From assembly GCF_001429765.1 (NCBI RefSeq), contig NZ_LMJB01000008.1, positions 126,835 through 190,834 of the forward strand: a DNA stretch of 64,000 nt. The letters are read 5' to 3'. The position numbers were made by a program, and so were the translations under genes. Shown here piece after piece: positions 1 through 9,070 of this stretch. Numbering within the stretch: the stretch's first letter is position 1; each line of letters starts with the position of its first letter. This stretch comes from Flavobacterium sp. Root901 (GTDB lineage: Bacteria; Bacteroidota; Bacteroidia; Flavobacteriales; Flavobacteriaceae). Under the pieces are notes generated by a model. It ran no database searches. It was not told the origin of the DNA and worked only from the letters and a program-made list of their open reading frames with translations.

Positions 1-1315
1 TACTAAACCATTCCAGCGGAATCAAAAAGTAGTTTCCGTCCGGTAATGGAAAAAGTCTTTCTTTGCTTTTTATATTCGGAATAATTTCACTGAAATTAAT
101 TGTATAAGATCCAATTGTTATGATGATTTTAATATCAAACCAGTCTCCGTTTGTATCTTTTGAAGCTGAAACAGAATGATTTTCGGTGATGATTTCCTTG
201 CTCTCCAGCTTTAAATTTTGAATTTCAAAGCCTAAACTTCCAAGCCTTTCTTTATTGTCTATTATTAATTGAATATTAACATAAGGATCATAAGTTTCAA
301 GATCAGAATTCAGCCCAAATAATTCATTTTTTATTTTTACTAAACCAATCTGGAGTAATTTTTCGGTATATAAATCTTCTTCAGCATTTCGTTTAAACTG
401 AATGATTTTTGGTTCATTAGCAATGCTGAAATCAACAAAAGAATGTGTTTTTTTAGTTTTAGAAGCATCAAAAATATATCCGTTATAATCAAAATAAAGG
501 TTGAGGTAATAACAGTTTTTAAAGAAATCATAAACCGGCTGAATGGAGCAGGAAACCACTTTATCGCGAAGTTCAATTTCAAAGCCATTAGCTTCAATAT
601 CAATTTTTTTAGCAATTTCAGGGATAAAACTTTTGAAATAATCATCGACTAATTTTGAAGGTATTTCGATTGATTTTTTCTTTAAAAAAGGCATTAACTT
701 TTTCGAATTGAGTTCTTTTAACCGGCCTAATTTTTTATTGATAATTAACCAGCCCGGTTCGTCTAAAAGAATATCCACACTACTGTTCATTGGCAAAAAA
801 AAAGTTTCGTTTTCTTTCAAAGAAAGAGTGTAAGTGATTCCTTCAGCATGTTTGTCAAACTGAATTTTAGGTTCAAACTCAAGCGGATCAATGCTGACTC
901 TGGAACGATAAAAATCCTTTTCAGGGCCTAAATTGAAAGACAAAGGAAATTTTCCCTGTACAATTAAAGTGTAAAAGGAATTTAAATTGAGTTTTAAATG
1001 CTGCCGAATAGCAAATTCAATTTTAGAATCTTTTTGTAAATCGGCAATGCTTTTTGCCGATTTGATTTTGGCACTGAATTTCTTAAAGATAAAATCGGGC
1101 TTTAAAGCATCACAGGCTGCCAGTATTTTTTTTGTATCAGCATCTAAATTTTCAAAAACAATTCCGAAACTTTCAATGATGCCGGGAGTTGCTTTTTTAT
1201 CTAAATATTTGATTTCATCTGTATTCTCAACAATGTAGGCAGTTGGGATATAGATATTCAGATTTTTTTCAAAACTGATGTCAAAACAAAATTGAAATGA
1301 TTTTGAAGGTTCCAA
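1..1315 (-). CDS. SNF2-type DEAD/DEAH helicase, N-terminal part (runs off window)
   Basis: An open frame on the minus strand runs from a TTG codon at 1315 to the window edge without a stop (about 438 codons). An in-frame TAA lies two codons upstream of the TTG and no ATG occurs near it, so TTG is the likely start. The protein begins MEPSKSFQFCFDI. The last visible part (roughly residues 395-438) reads DWFDIKIITIGSYTINF followed by an acidic, proline-rich stretch and DGNYFLIPLEWF. This pattern resembles the region preceding the ATPase core in bacterial SNF2/RapA-like helicases. The helicase motifs themselves lie outside the window, so the assignment rests on the accessory N-terminal region only. 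The gene follows the terminator of the methyltransferase gene, so it is probably transcribed separately. Confidence 0.6.
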   Translation of the reverse strand, partial: MEPSKSFQFCFDISFEKNLNIYIPTAYIVENTDEIKYLDKKATPGIIESFGIVFENLDADTKKILAACDALKPDFIFKKFSAKIKSAKSIADLQKDSKIEFAIRQHLKLNLNSFYTLIVQGKFPLSFNLGPEKDFYRSRVSIDPLEFEPKIQFDKHAEGITYTLSLKENETFFLPMNSSVDILLDEPGWLIINKKLGRLKELNSKKLMPFLKKKSIEIPSKLVDDYFKSFIPEIAKKIDIEANGFEIELRDKVVSCSIQPVYDFFKNCYYLNLYFDYNGYIFDASKTKKTHSFVDFSIANEPKIIQFKRNAEEDLYTEKLLQIGLVKIKNELFGLNSDLETYDPYVNIQLIIDNKERLGSLGFEIQNLKLESKEIITENHSVSASKDTNGDWFDIKIIITIGSYTINFSEIIPNIKSKERLFPLPDGNYFLIPLEWFS

Positions 1316-1364
1316 GTTTTAGGGTTTTGGTTAGGCTTGTATTTGAGAATTGGGCTGAAAAAAT

Positions 1365-1404
1365 AAAAGAGTTTTCAAAATATCAATAATTTGAAAACTC
1401 TTTT
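1365..1404 (-). terminator. Rho-independent terminator after the methyltransferase gene
   Basis: Perfect 15-bp inverted repeat (arms 1365-1379 and 1390-1404, AAAAGAGTTTTCAAA type) with a 10-nt loop. It sits just downstream of the minus-strand methyltransferase gene. The arms carry A/T-rich ends, so termination in either direction is possible. Confidence 0.75.
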
Positions 1405-1436
1405 AAATGAACTTGTATCACTTATATGGTGAAAAA

Positions 1437-2210
1437 TTAGTTTTCCTGTTTAAAGCAAAGCGGAATTATTTCTCCTTTTGCCAGACAGTATTTTTCAACC
1501 AGTTCCGGTGCAATTTTATTGGTATAATCTTCTTCAATTACTATAAAACCAATGCTTCTCAATTTGTTGAAATAATCGCGGCCGTAAATGCGAACGTGAT
1601 CGTATTGTCCAAAGATTTTTGCTCGTTCTTTTTGATCTGTAATTGAATCATCGGCAAAAGTAACTTCTCTCGATAAATCTTGCGGGATTTGTAAAATCGC
1701 CATACCGCCGGGTTTTAATACACGAAATAATTCCTGCATGGCTTTTGTGTCATCCGGAATATGTTCTAAAACGTGATTGCATAAAATCACGTCGTATTCG
1801 TTGTCTTTAAAAGGTAAATTGCAAATATCTGCTTTTACATCTGCCAAAGGCGAAAACAAATCGGTTGTGGTATAATCAAGGTTTTTCTGCTTGCGGAACC
1901 TTTTGTAAAATGCCTGTTCCGGAGCAAAATGCAATACTTTTTTAGGTGCTGTAAAAAAATCGGTCTGATCGTTTAAATACAGCCAAAGTAAACGGTGTCT
2001 TTCTAACGAAAGTGTACTTGGCGAAAGTACATTATTGCGTTGTTTTCCGTATCCGTAAGGCAAAAATGATTTAAAGCTTCTTCCATCAATCGGATCTGTA
2101 AATTTATCTCCTTTTAATGAGAAAGCTAAAATAGGACGCGCCACATAACTCAAACGAATTAATAATGGTCTCGGAATAGTATTAAGGACTAATTTAAATA
2201 ATTTTTTCAC
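1437..2210 (-). CDS. Class I SAM-dependent methyltransferase
   Basis: 257 residues with a GTG start (GTG AAA AAA). The central region has a Methyltransf_11-type Rossmann fold. The C-terminal half of the SAM site reads DVILCNHVLEHIPD, followed by LKPGGMAILQIP, which is typical of motif post-I and the beta-4/beta-5 region. A conserved HFAPE segment (about residues 92-96) precedes the acidic loop. The N-terminus (about residues 1-60) is basic and hydrophobic and could contact a membrane or lipid substrate. The substrate cannot be told from sequence. It follows map by 19 bp on the same strand, so the two are probably co-transcribed, and a strong hairpin ends the unit. Confidence 0.85.
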   Translation of the reverse strand: MKKLFKLVLNTIPRPLLIRLSYVARPILAFSLKGDKFTDPIDGRSFKSFLPYGYGKQRNNVLSPSTLSLERHRLLWLYLNDQTDFFTAPKKVLHFAPEQAFYKRFRKQKNLDYTTTDLFSPLADVKADICNLPFKDNEYDVILCNHVLEHIPDDTKAMQELFRVLKPGGMAILQIPQDLSREVTFADDSITDQKERAKIFGQYDHVRIYGRDYFNKLRSIGFIVIEEDYTNKIAPELVEKYCLAKGEIIPLCFKQEN

Positions 2211-2229
2211 AGGTTTGATTCGGGTTGTA

Positions 2230-3048
2230 TTATAGAACTAAAGGCACTTTTCTGAATTCGTCTTCTTCGCTGCTTTCGATACCTAAAGCTTTATAGATGT
2301 ATTGAAAAGTTGATAGTAATTCTGGTTTACCATCAATCAGCGCAACATCATGCTCAAAATGTGCACTTGCTTTTCCATCAGCAGTAGTAATGGTCCAGCC
2401 GTCTTTATGCTGTTTGATGTTTTTGGTTCCCATATTGATCATAGGTTCAATGGCAACCACCATTCCTTCAACAAAAAGTTTTCCGCGGCCGCGTTTTCCG
2501 TAATTTGGCATTTCAGGTTCTTCGTGCATTTTTTGCCCTAAACCATGTCCAACTAATTCACGAACAACACCGTAACCGTGAGCTTCAGTATATTTTTGAA
2601 TCGCATTTCCAACATCTTCCACGCGATTTCCAGCTTTAAATTCTCTAATTCCAACGTAAAGAGATTCTTTAGTTACCTGCAGTAATTTTTTTACTTCGGG
2701 AGCAACTTCTCCAATTTCAAAACTATAAGCATGATCTCCGTGATATCCGTTTTTGAATGCACCGCAGTCTACAGAAATTACATCGCCGCTTTGCAAAGGT
2801 GTATTATTTGGAATTCCGTGTACAACCTGAGAATTTGGACTCATGCAAAGTGAATTCGGGAAACCGTACAATCCTAAGAAACTAGGAACAGCACCGTGAT
2901 CACGAATGAATTCTTCGGCTAATTTGTCAAGATATAGTGTAGTAACTCCTTCTTTAATTTCAGAAGCAATCATTCCTAATGTTTTTGAAACGATCAAAGC
3001 ACTTTCGCGCATTAATTCGATTTCTTCTCTGGTTTTTTGGATGATCAT
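2230..3048 (-). CDS. map: Methionine aminopeptidase, type I
   Basis: 272 residues. It removes the initiator methionine from nascent proteins. All hallmark segments of the pita-bread M24 fold are present: SVDCGAFKNGYHGDHAYSF with two metal-binding Asp residues, VGHGLGQKMHEEP with the catalytic His, GMVVAIEPMIN with a metal-binding Glu, and AHFEHDVAL with the last Glu. There is no N-terminal zinc-finger extension, which fits type I bacterial enzymes. A -7-like promoter motif lies 22 bp upstream of the ATG. It leads a two-gene unit with the downstream methyltransferase. Confidence 0.96.
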   Translation of the reverse strand: MIIQKTREEIELMRESALIVSKTLGMIASEIKEGVTTLYLDKLAEEFIRDHGAVPSFLGLYGFPNSLCMSPNSQVVHGIPNNTPLQSGDVISVDCGAFKNGYHGDHAYSFEIGEVAPEVKKLLQVTKESLYVGIREFKAGNRVEDVGNAIQKYTEAHGYGVVRELVGHGLGQKMHEEPEMPNYGKRGRGKLFVEGMVVAIEPMINMGTKNIKQHKDGWTITTADGKASAHFEHDVALIDGKPELLSTFQYIYKALGIESSEEDEFRKVPLVL

Positions 3049-3070
3049 ATTTTTTCAGATTTTCAGTTGG

Positions 3071-3078
3071 CAAAAATA
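3071..3078 (-). promoter_or_regulatory. Bacteroidota-type -7 promoter motif of map
   Basis: Read on the minus strand the sequence is TATTTTTG, matching TAnnTTTG, 22 bp before the map ATG. No convincing TTG -33 element was found at the expected distance. Confidence 0.5.
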
Positions 3079-3272
3079 CGATTTTTAATGTGATTTTTTT
3101 AAACTTGATTTTGAAATTAATAAACCAGACATTTTTTAGTCTCAAATCAAGATTTTTTTATTCTATAATAAAAAAGTGAAGAAATAACATTGATAAGAAG
3201 CTTTTAAACAATCGCCAGAGTTAATATATATCAGAAAAAAGCCCTAAATTAGTAGTAAAAACAGGTAAAGTC

Positions 3273-4526
3273 ATGAAAACTATTATAGATCAGGATATAT
3301 CAAAAGTAAAAGCTTTACGAAGAATGCAGCGAACAGCTTTGGGCCTTTTAGGTTTTGCCGTGCTTCTTTTTATAATTGCCATATATTTTAAAATACCAAT
3401 ATTACAGGCTTTTAGCGAAGCCGCAATGGTTGGGGGAATTGCAGACTGGTTTGCAGTTGTGGCTTTGTTTCGTCATCCGCTTGGTATTCCGATTTGGCAT
3501 ACGGCCATTATTCCAACCAAGAAAAATGAGATTGGTGAAAATCTGGGAAATTTTGTTTCCGAAGAATTTCTCAACCGCGAAAAACTGGAAATCAAACTGG
3601 ATGAATTTAATTTTGCATTAAAAGCCTCTGATTGGCTTTCGCAGGAAGAAAATGCTAATAAAGTGGCCAATGTTGTTGCCGTAAATCTAATTCCGGGGAT
3701 TTTAAAAGCCATTAAAGATGAAGATATAAAACGATTTATTCAGGTTCAGTTTAAGGAAAAGCTGGAAGGAGTTAATTTTGGAAATTGGGTTGCAGTTGCA
3801 TTAGAGCCTTTGCAGAAAGGAGATTTAAAAAACCAAATGCTGACCAATCTTCTGGAAGTGATGAGCAGCGAACTGACAAGTAATAAAGACCTTATTAGAC
3901 AAAAAGTAAAAGCTTCCACGCCATTTTTAAGTTTCGGTCTCGCCGATAAAAGTATTACAGAAGGTGTTTTTAACGGTTTGCAGGATTTTCTTGATGAAGC
4001 CAAAAATCCCGAAAGTACAGTGCGTTTAAAAATTGATGAGTATATTTTTAATTTTTTGGAAAAAGTAAAAAACTCTGAAGAAATGAGAATTAAAATCAAC
4101 GATATGATTTTAGGTTTCGTTGGAAAAAAAGAAGTGCAGGATTATATTAACGGAATTTGGGATGAAATAAAATTGTCTATCACAACAGATTTAAGCAAAG
4201 GAGATGAATCGACAATTAAAAATAGTATTGCAGGATTGATTCAGACCTTTGGAAATGGATTGAAAGAAGATCAGGTGATGTTTGAAAAAATAAATAGTTT
4301 TATTAAAAATGATTTGTTGTCTGTCCTTCTGAACAATAAAAAAGTTATTGGAGATTTAATTTCCTCAACCGTAAAAAGCTGGGATGGAAAAGAGGTTTCT
4401 GAAAAGTTAGAGTTAGAAATTGGAAAAGATCTTCAATACATCAGAATCAACGGAACTTTAGTAGGAGGTTTTATCGGACTTATAATTTATGGCGTAGAGC
4501 AGTTGTACCATTTATTTGTAATCTAG
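3273..4526 (+). CDS. DUF445 family membrane protein
   Basis: 417 residues. An N-terminal hydrophobic segment (about residues 21-42) is followed by the family signature MVGGIADWFAVVALFRHPLG. The long middle part is predicted soluble and helical, with many charged residues. A second hydrophobic segment lies at the very C-terminus (GTLVGGFIGLIIYGVEQLYH). This two-anchor layout is usual for DUF445/YjiN-like proteins, whose biochemical role is unknown. It stands alone and converges on gpmI. Confidence 0.9.
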   Translation: MKTIIDQDISKVKALRRMQRTALGLLGFAVLLFIIAIYFKIPILQAFSEAAMVGGIADWFAVVALFRHPLGIPIWHTAIIPTKKNEIGENLGNFVSEEFLNREKLEIKLDEFNFALKASDWLSQEENANKVANVVAVNLIPGILKAIKDEDIKRFIQVQFKEKLEGVNFGNWVAVALEPLQKGDLKNQMLTNLLEVMSSELTSNKDLIRQKVKASTPFLSFGLADKSITEGVFNGLQDFLDEAKNPESTVRLKIDEYIFNFLEKVKNSEEMRIKINDMILGFVGKKEVQDYINGIWDEIKLSITTDLSKGDESTIKNSIAGLIQTFGNGLKEDQVMFEKINSFIKNDLLSVLLNNKKVIGDLISSTVKSWDGKEVSEKLELEIGKDLQYIRINGTLVGGFIGLIIYGVEQLYHLFVI

Positions 4527-4569
4527 CAGAATAGAAAATATTTTCAAAGTTTTCATACTAGTAAAAAAG

Positions 4570-4637
4570 AGTCTCGCAAAGATGCGGAGGCGCAAAGTTA
4601 TAATGTTTGCGACTTAGCGTCTTTGCGAGATTTTTTT
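4570..4637. repeat. Inverted repeat between convergent genes, likely two-way terminator
   Basis: Arms TCTCGCAAAGATGC (from 4572) and GCGTCTTTGCGAGA (ending 4630) form an imperfect palindrome with A-rich and T-rich flanks. It lies between the convergent ends of the DUF445 gene and gpmI. The same wording is, from memory, common between genes in Flavobacterium genomes, but this window holds only one copy. Confidence 0.65.
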
Positions 4638-4680
4638 AAGTTCAGTTTAAATTAACTTATATTCCTTATATGGTGAAAAA

Positions 4681-6198
4681 TTATAAAAGTGAATGACAAG
4701 TCATTGCATTTGGCTGCTGCACTCCCATTAATTCTAAAATAGTAGGAGCAATGTCACCTAAAACCCCATCCTGAATATTTTTCAATTGTTTGTCAACTAA
4801 AATAATCGGCACCGGGTTTGTTGTATGAGCAGTATTTGGACTTCCGTCAGGGTTGATCATTGTTTCGCAGTTTCCGTGGTCAGCAATTACAATTGTTGTA
4901 TAATCGTTTGCAAGAGCGGCTTCGATAACTTTTTTAGCGCAGGCGTCTACTGCTTCACAAGCTCTAATGGCAGCTTCCATAATTCCTGTATGTCCAACCA
5001 TATCGCCGTTTGCGAAGTTTAAACATACAAAATCAACGTCACCTTTATTTAATTCTGGAACAAGCGCATCTGCAAGTTCATAAGCACTCATTTCCGGCTG
5101 TAAATCGTAAGTGGCAACTTTAGGAGAATTTCTTAAAATTCTTGATTCGCCTTCAAAAGGAGTCTCTCTACCACCAGAAAAGAAAAATGTTACGTGCGGA
5201 TATTTCTCCGTTTCAGCAATACGGATTTGTTTTTTTCCGGCTTTTTCTAAAACTTCTCCAAGAGTTTCAGTTATATTATCTTTATTATAAACCACTTTTA
5301 CGTTCTGATACGTTTCGTCATAGTTTGTAAGTGTTACATAATATAAGTTTAACTTATGCATATTTTGCTCGTGAAAGTCATGCTGAGAAAGGGCTTCAGT
5401 AAGCTCACGTCCTCTGTCTGTTCTAAAGTTAAAGAAGATTACAACATCGCCCTCAACGATTGTTGCCAGTGGTTTTTCGTTTTGATCAACAACAACAACC
5501 GGCTCGATAAATTCGTCGGTTACATCTTTTGCATAACTGTCAAGAACACTTGCAACCGCATTTTTTGACGGAGTTCCAACGCCGTTTACTACTAAATCGT
5601 AAGCTAATTTTACACGTTCCCATCTTTTATCACGGTCCATGGCATAATAACGGCCAATTATAGAAGCAATTTTTACAGGAGTATCTTTAATATATTCATC
5701 TAAATCGTGAATGTATTTTGCACCTGATTTCGGATCAACATCACGACCATCTGTAAAAGCGTGAATATAAACCTGATCTAAACCATATTCCTGCGAAGCA
5801 TCGATTAGACCGCGTAAGTGAGAAGTATGAGAGTGAACACCTCCATCTGAAACTAATCCTAAAAAGTGTACTTTTTTATTATTGTCCTTAGCATAAGTAA
5901 AGGCATCAATTAAAACCTGCTCTTTAGCAAGTGTTTTGTGTGCTACAGCTAAATTAATTTTTGCTAAATCCTGATATACAATTCGTCCGGCACCAAGGTT
6001 CATGTGGCCAACTTCACTATTTCCCATTTGTCCTTCCGGTAAACCAACGTTCAGTCCGTCTGTACGCAGCTGCGCGCTTGGGTAATTTTTGTAAAGACTG
6101 TTTATAAATGGAACATTTGCATTGTCGATTGCAGATACTTTAGGGTCAGGAGATTTTCCCCAACCATCTAAAATCATAAGGATAACTTTTTTGTTCAT
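4681..6198 (-). CDS. gpmI: 2,3-bisphosphoglycerate-independent phosphoglycerate mutase
   Basis: 505 residues, normal length for the family. It interconverts 3- and 2-phosphoglycerate in glycolysis and gluconeogenesis, using two metal ions and a phosphoserine intermediate. Visible motifs are the N-terminal metal site (ILMILDGWG), the active-site serine segment QMGNSEVGHMNLGAG (Ser61), the arginine-rich IIGRYYAMDRDKRW, NFRTDRGRELT, and the C-terminal metal site VIADHGNCETM with NTAHTTNPVP. A TAnnTTTG promoter motif lies 17 bp upstream of the ATG. It is monocistronic and converges on the DUF445 gene. Confidence 0.97.
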   Translation of the reverse strand: MNKKVILMILDGWGKSPDPKVSAIDNANVPFINSLYKNYPSAQLRTDGLNVGLPEGQMGNSEVGHMNLGAGRIVYQDLAKINLAVAHKTLAKEQVLIDAFTYAKDNNKKVHFLGLVSDGGVHSHTSHLRGLIDASQEYGLDQVYIHAFTDGRDVDPKSGAKYIHDLDEYIKDTPVKIASIIGRYYAMDRDKRWERVKLAYDLVVNGVGTPSKNAVASVLDSYAKDVTDEFIEPVVVVDQNEKPLATIVEGDVVIFFNFRTDRGRELTEALSQHDFHEQNMHKLNLYYVTLTNYDETYQNVKVVYNKDNITETLGEVLEKAGKKQIRIAETEKYPHVTFFFSGGRETPFEGESRILRNSPKVATYDLQPEMSAYELADALVPELNKGDVDFVCLNFANGDMVGHTGIMEAAIRACEAVDACAKKVIEAALANDYTTIVIADHGNCETMINPDGSPNTAHTTNPVPIILVDKQLKNIQDGVLGDIAPTILELMGVQQPNAMTCHSLL

Positions 6199-6215
6199 TA
6201 CATTTTTGTTTTCTA

Positions 6216-6223
6216 CAAAGATA
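6216..6223 (-). promoter_or_regulatory. -7 promoter motif of gpmI
   Basis: TATCTTTG on the minus strand, a full match to TAnnTTTG, 17 bp before the gpmI start codon. Confidence 0.55.
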
Positions 6224-6339
6224 AGTCATTTCTAAAATTTGGAGAGAAAGCTTTACTACATTTATGTTTAATAAAATGAAGTGTAACAAAAAATACTAAT
6301 TTAATTACAGAACTCTTTATTTTTTAAAATTTATTCACG

Positions 6340-8769
6340 CTAAGCTCTTTTTCTAACCTTATTTTTGACAGCGTTGTAGTCAATAAAATATTTTACACTT
6401 ACAGAAAAGATATGATTTAAGGCATCGTTAGTCAGCAGGCTGGTAACATTGTGCTTGAAATCTTTGTCGATAATGCGTTCAAAATTAGAAGCATTATTTC
6501 TGTATAAAGCAGAAAGCTGGCTTCCGGGAGCAAACCACCAGGAGTACGATAAATCTGCATTCCAGGAATAAAAACTTGAATTTTTGTTTTCAGTATATTG
6601 AGGATAAGGATCTAAAGTTCCGTCTGCTTCAAGCTGTAAGATGTCTTTATTTTCTGCAGAAGACCAATATTGGCGAACGGCTAAATTAATCGTCATAGTG
6701 CTGTTAACAGCGTACTTTCCGGTTAATGTATTGGCATAAGTAATTACATCACGATTGGCAAAAACAATAGTTTCGGGAGTGCTTTCATTATTGTCACTGT
6801 CGTAACTGTCAATATATCCTTTATTATTGTTTCTTTTCAGAAAACTAAAACTGTAGATTAAAAGAAGTTTGTCACTAAAGCGATATCTCGGACTGATGTC
6901 CGCGCCGTATGCAGCTCTTCCCGGCTGATCTGCAACAGAAAGTGACGGGTTAAAATCTATGGCAAATTTATGATTGTAATTAGTCGAAACAGTAGCCCAT
7001 GCATCAAATTTTCGCGGAATAATTACATATCTGTTTTCTGCTCTTGGTTCGTAATAATCATGGGTTTCTACCGGGAAAATTGTAATTCCCATTCCGTAAT
7101 AATTGTTTTTTACGGTTGAAAGGTTGACATTTATGTCAATATTATTGTCTTGTACTTTTCCGGAATCTTTGTTGAATTCTGAATACATGTTATAATTAAG
7201 CCTGAAACTATTAAAAAGCTTTGTCGGATTTAAAATTCTATAATTGGCATTTCCGTAGAAATTATAATAATTGGTATAGAAATTAATTCCCAAATCATTC
7301 GGGTTAAAATCTTTCGTTACAAAATCAGAACCAAAACTGTAGCGGTATTTTCCGCTGGTTTCAGCAAAGCTCAGTGTGGCGTACATTCCTTTTTTGTCTT
7401 CGTCAGCATTTATGGTGCTGTATTTTACATTTCCCGATAAGTTGTACGTATTTGCTTTAGTGTTTAAATCCCAGGCTAAACCAGTTACATTTGCATCTTT
7501 ATAATGACCATTTCTGGTGACATTTGTATTGATAAAAGTAACTGACGAATTTTTTCTGAAACGCTGATCGAGAACCAAAACATTATAATTTGTCAACGGT
7601 TCAACAACTTCGCGTCTGGTTTCGCCAGAGATTGTATCTTTTATCGTAGCAAAAGTTTTTTCGGTAACGGCATTTAAAATTCCAATTCCTAAACCGTTTT
7701 TAGTTCTTCCGGAAAGTTTTAATGCATTAATAAGATTGACATTTTGTACCGTTTCTATAACTTCTTCATTATCTTTTAGGTCTGGTTCTACAGAAGGTTT
7801 ACCGCCAATTCTTCTGGAGTAAAACATATTTCCTTTATTAAATAAGTCCGTTCCCTCGGTAAAAAAAGCCCGATTTTCATTAAACTGCTGTTCAAAAGGT
7901 CCTAAGTTTAAGATTTGGTCATCATATTTTGTCTGCCCAAAATCGGGGATTAAAATAGCATCTACAGTAAAAGCATCTGTAATTCCGTACTTAATATCCA
8001 TTCCGCCTTTTACAGTTCCGTATGTTTTCTGTCCTTCAGCTGCATTCAGATAATAAGAGGCATACGGCATAAAAAACAATCGGGTAGGCGGTTTTATGTT
8101 TTCGATACCTTCCAAAACACCGGCTTGCTGTGTAAAAGTTCCCAATTTTTTATCGACAAAGTTCCAGGTATATTTATATCGGGTACGTTTAACTTCCCGA
8201 AAAAAATTAATTCCCCAGGTTTGTTTGTTTTCCTGTGAAAAACGCAATGCAGAGTACGGAATTTTTATTTCTGCAACCCATCCGTTTTCTGTAATTGTGG
8301 CTTTGCTTATCCAAACGGCATCCCACGAATAATCTTCGCCATTTGCATCTGTCATAATGCAGTCTCCCTGAACGTCAGCAGCCGAAACATAAAACATAAA
8401 GTCTTGCTGGCCGTCGTTAAAACCATTTATAAAAACGCCAAAAAGATCTGCAGTTCCAAAATTATCGCGCTGCGAAATCTCTTTTAAAATCTTATTAGGT
8501 TCGTCATCGTACATCATAGCGCCAATATAAATGGCGTCATTATCATATAAAACCCTGACAGTTGTTTTTTTATTTTCCGGAGAAGGTTTTCCGTTATCTG
8601 GCTCCAGTATAATAAAGTCTGAAGCTATTGCAGCATTTTCCCAGACATTTTCATCCAATTTTCCGTCAATAGTAATGTTTTGCGAAATAGATTTCGCTTC
8701 TAATGATTTTTTTTGACCAAAACAACAAACGGTTATTAGGAGAAGACTAAAAAAAACTAATTTTTTCAT
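6340..8769 (-). CDS. DUF5916 protein with N-terminal CBM9-like domain
   Basis: 809 residues from the preferred start at 8769 (MKKLVFFSLLLITVCCFGQ, a clear signal peptide). An in-frame ATG nine codons upstream exists, but a TAnnTTTG motif sits at 8794-8801, which would place transcription start downstream of that ATG. Residues about 30-220 resemble the CBM9-like module (IDGKLDENVWENA), and the rest is a DUF5916 region rich in alternating beta-strands ending in an aromatic/beta motif, as expected for an outer-membrane barrel. Members are common in Bacteroidota and often handle sugars or peptides, but the substrate is unknown. It is monocistronic. Confidence 0.87.
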   Translation of the reverse strand: MKKLVFFSLLLITVCCFGQKKSLEAKSISQNITIDGKLDENVWENAAIASDFIILEPDNGKPSPENKKTTVRVLYDNDAIYIGAMMYDDEPNKILKEISQRDNFGTADLFGVFINGFNDGQQDFMFYVSAADVQGDCIMTDANGEDYSWDAVWISKATITENGWVAEIKIPYSALRFSQENKQTWGINFFREVKRTRYKYTWNFVDKKLGTFTQQAGVLEGIENIKPPTRLFFMPYASYYLNAAEGQKTYGTVKGGMDIKYGITDAFTVDAILIPDFGQTKYDDQILNLGPFEQQFNENRAFFTEGTDLFNKGNMFYSRRIGGKPSVEPDLKDNEEVIETVQNVNLINALKLSGRTKNGLGIGILNAVTEKTFATIKDTISGETRREVVEPLTNYNVLVLDQRFRKNSSVTFINTNVTRNGHYKDANVTGLAWDLNTKANTYNLSGNVKYSTINADEDKKGMYATLSFAETSGKYRYSFGSDFVTKDFNPNDLGINFYTNYYNFYGNANYRILNPTKLFNSFRLNYNMYSEFNKDSGKVQDNNIDINVNLSTVKNNYYGMGITIFPVETHDYYEPRAENRYVIIPRKFDAWATVSTNYNHKFAIDFNPSLSVADQPGRAAYGADISPRYRFSDKLLLIYSFSFLKRNNNKGYIDSYDSDNNESTPETIVFANRDVITYANTLTGKYAVNSTMTINLAVRQYWSSAENKDILQLEADGTLDPYPQYTENKNSSFYSWNADLSYSWWFAPGSQLSALYRNNASNFERIIDKDFKHNVTSLLTNDALNHIFSVSVKYFIDYNAVKNKVRKRA

Positions 8770-8793
8770 GAAGATTCGAACAGAAAATGATTG

Positions 8794-8801
8794 CAAAAGT
8801 A
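8794..8801 (-). promoter_or_regulatory. -7 promoter motif of the DUF5916 gene
   Basis: TACTTTTG on the minus strand matches TAnnTTTG and lies 24 bp upstream of the preferred ATG. It argues against the more distal ATG at 8796. Confidence 0.5.
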
Positions 8802-8978
8802 CCTTAATTTAGAAATAATAGACTCCATTTCGTTCTATTTGTTACAGTTTAAGTTTCAAAATTTCCATTTTATTTTGCTTTTTTTAAGAAAAATGACCAA
8901 AATGTTATGATTTTTTGCGTGAGAAAAAATCTTACAGAAATATCGTTTTTATGTTAATAATGTTAAAATTTAAACAAA

Positions 8979-9005
8979 AAAAGCCTGATTTACAGGCTTT
9001 TGTTT
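8979..9005 (+). terminator. Terminator-like hairpin in a divergent intergenic region
   Basis: AAAAGCCTG, a short loop and CAGGCTTTTG form a hairpin followed by T residues. It lies between two divergent gene starts (8769 minus, 9071 plus), where no annotated transcript needs to end. Apart from promoter motifs, the roughly 300 bp here hold no ORF that I can support. Confidence 0.5.
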
Positions 9006-9033
9006 TGAGCGTTTTCAAAAATGTATACTTTTG
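9005..9033 (+). promoter_or_regulatory. Promoter of the L,D-transpeptidase gene (-33 TTG, -7 TACTTTTG)
   Basis: TTG at 9005-9007 and TACTTTTG at 9026-9033 are 18 bp apart, matching the Flavobacterium consensus in both elements and spacing. The coding start follows 37 bp later. Confidence 0.65.
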
Positions 9034-9070
9034 CCTTACCCAAATTTTATTATTAACCTAAAGAAATTCA

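Noticed and set aside
340..645. 101-codon minus-strand frame
   Set aside because: It is a different frame inside the partial helicase gene, which is open over the whole region 1-1315.
2906..3088. Plus-strand ORF across the start of map
   Set aside because: It is antisense to a conserved gene and has no family features.
4570..4637. Mobile element
   Set aside because: Only an inverted repeat is present; there is no transposase, target duplication or second copy in the window.
8770..8796. Upstream ATG as start of the DUF5916 protein
   Set aside because: A promoter motif at 8794-8801 would leave this ATG outside the mRNA, and the signal peptide begins at the ATG at 8769.
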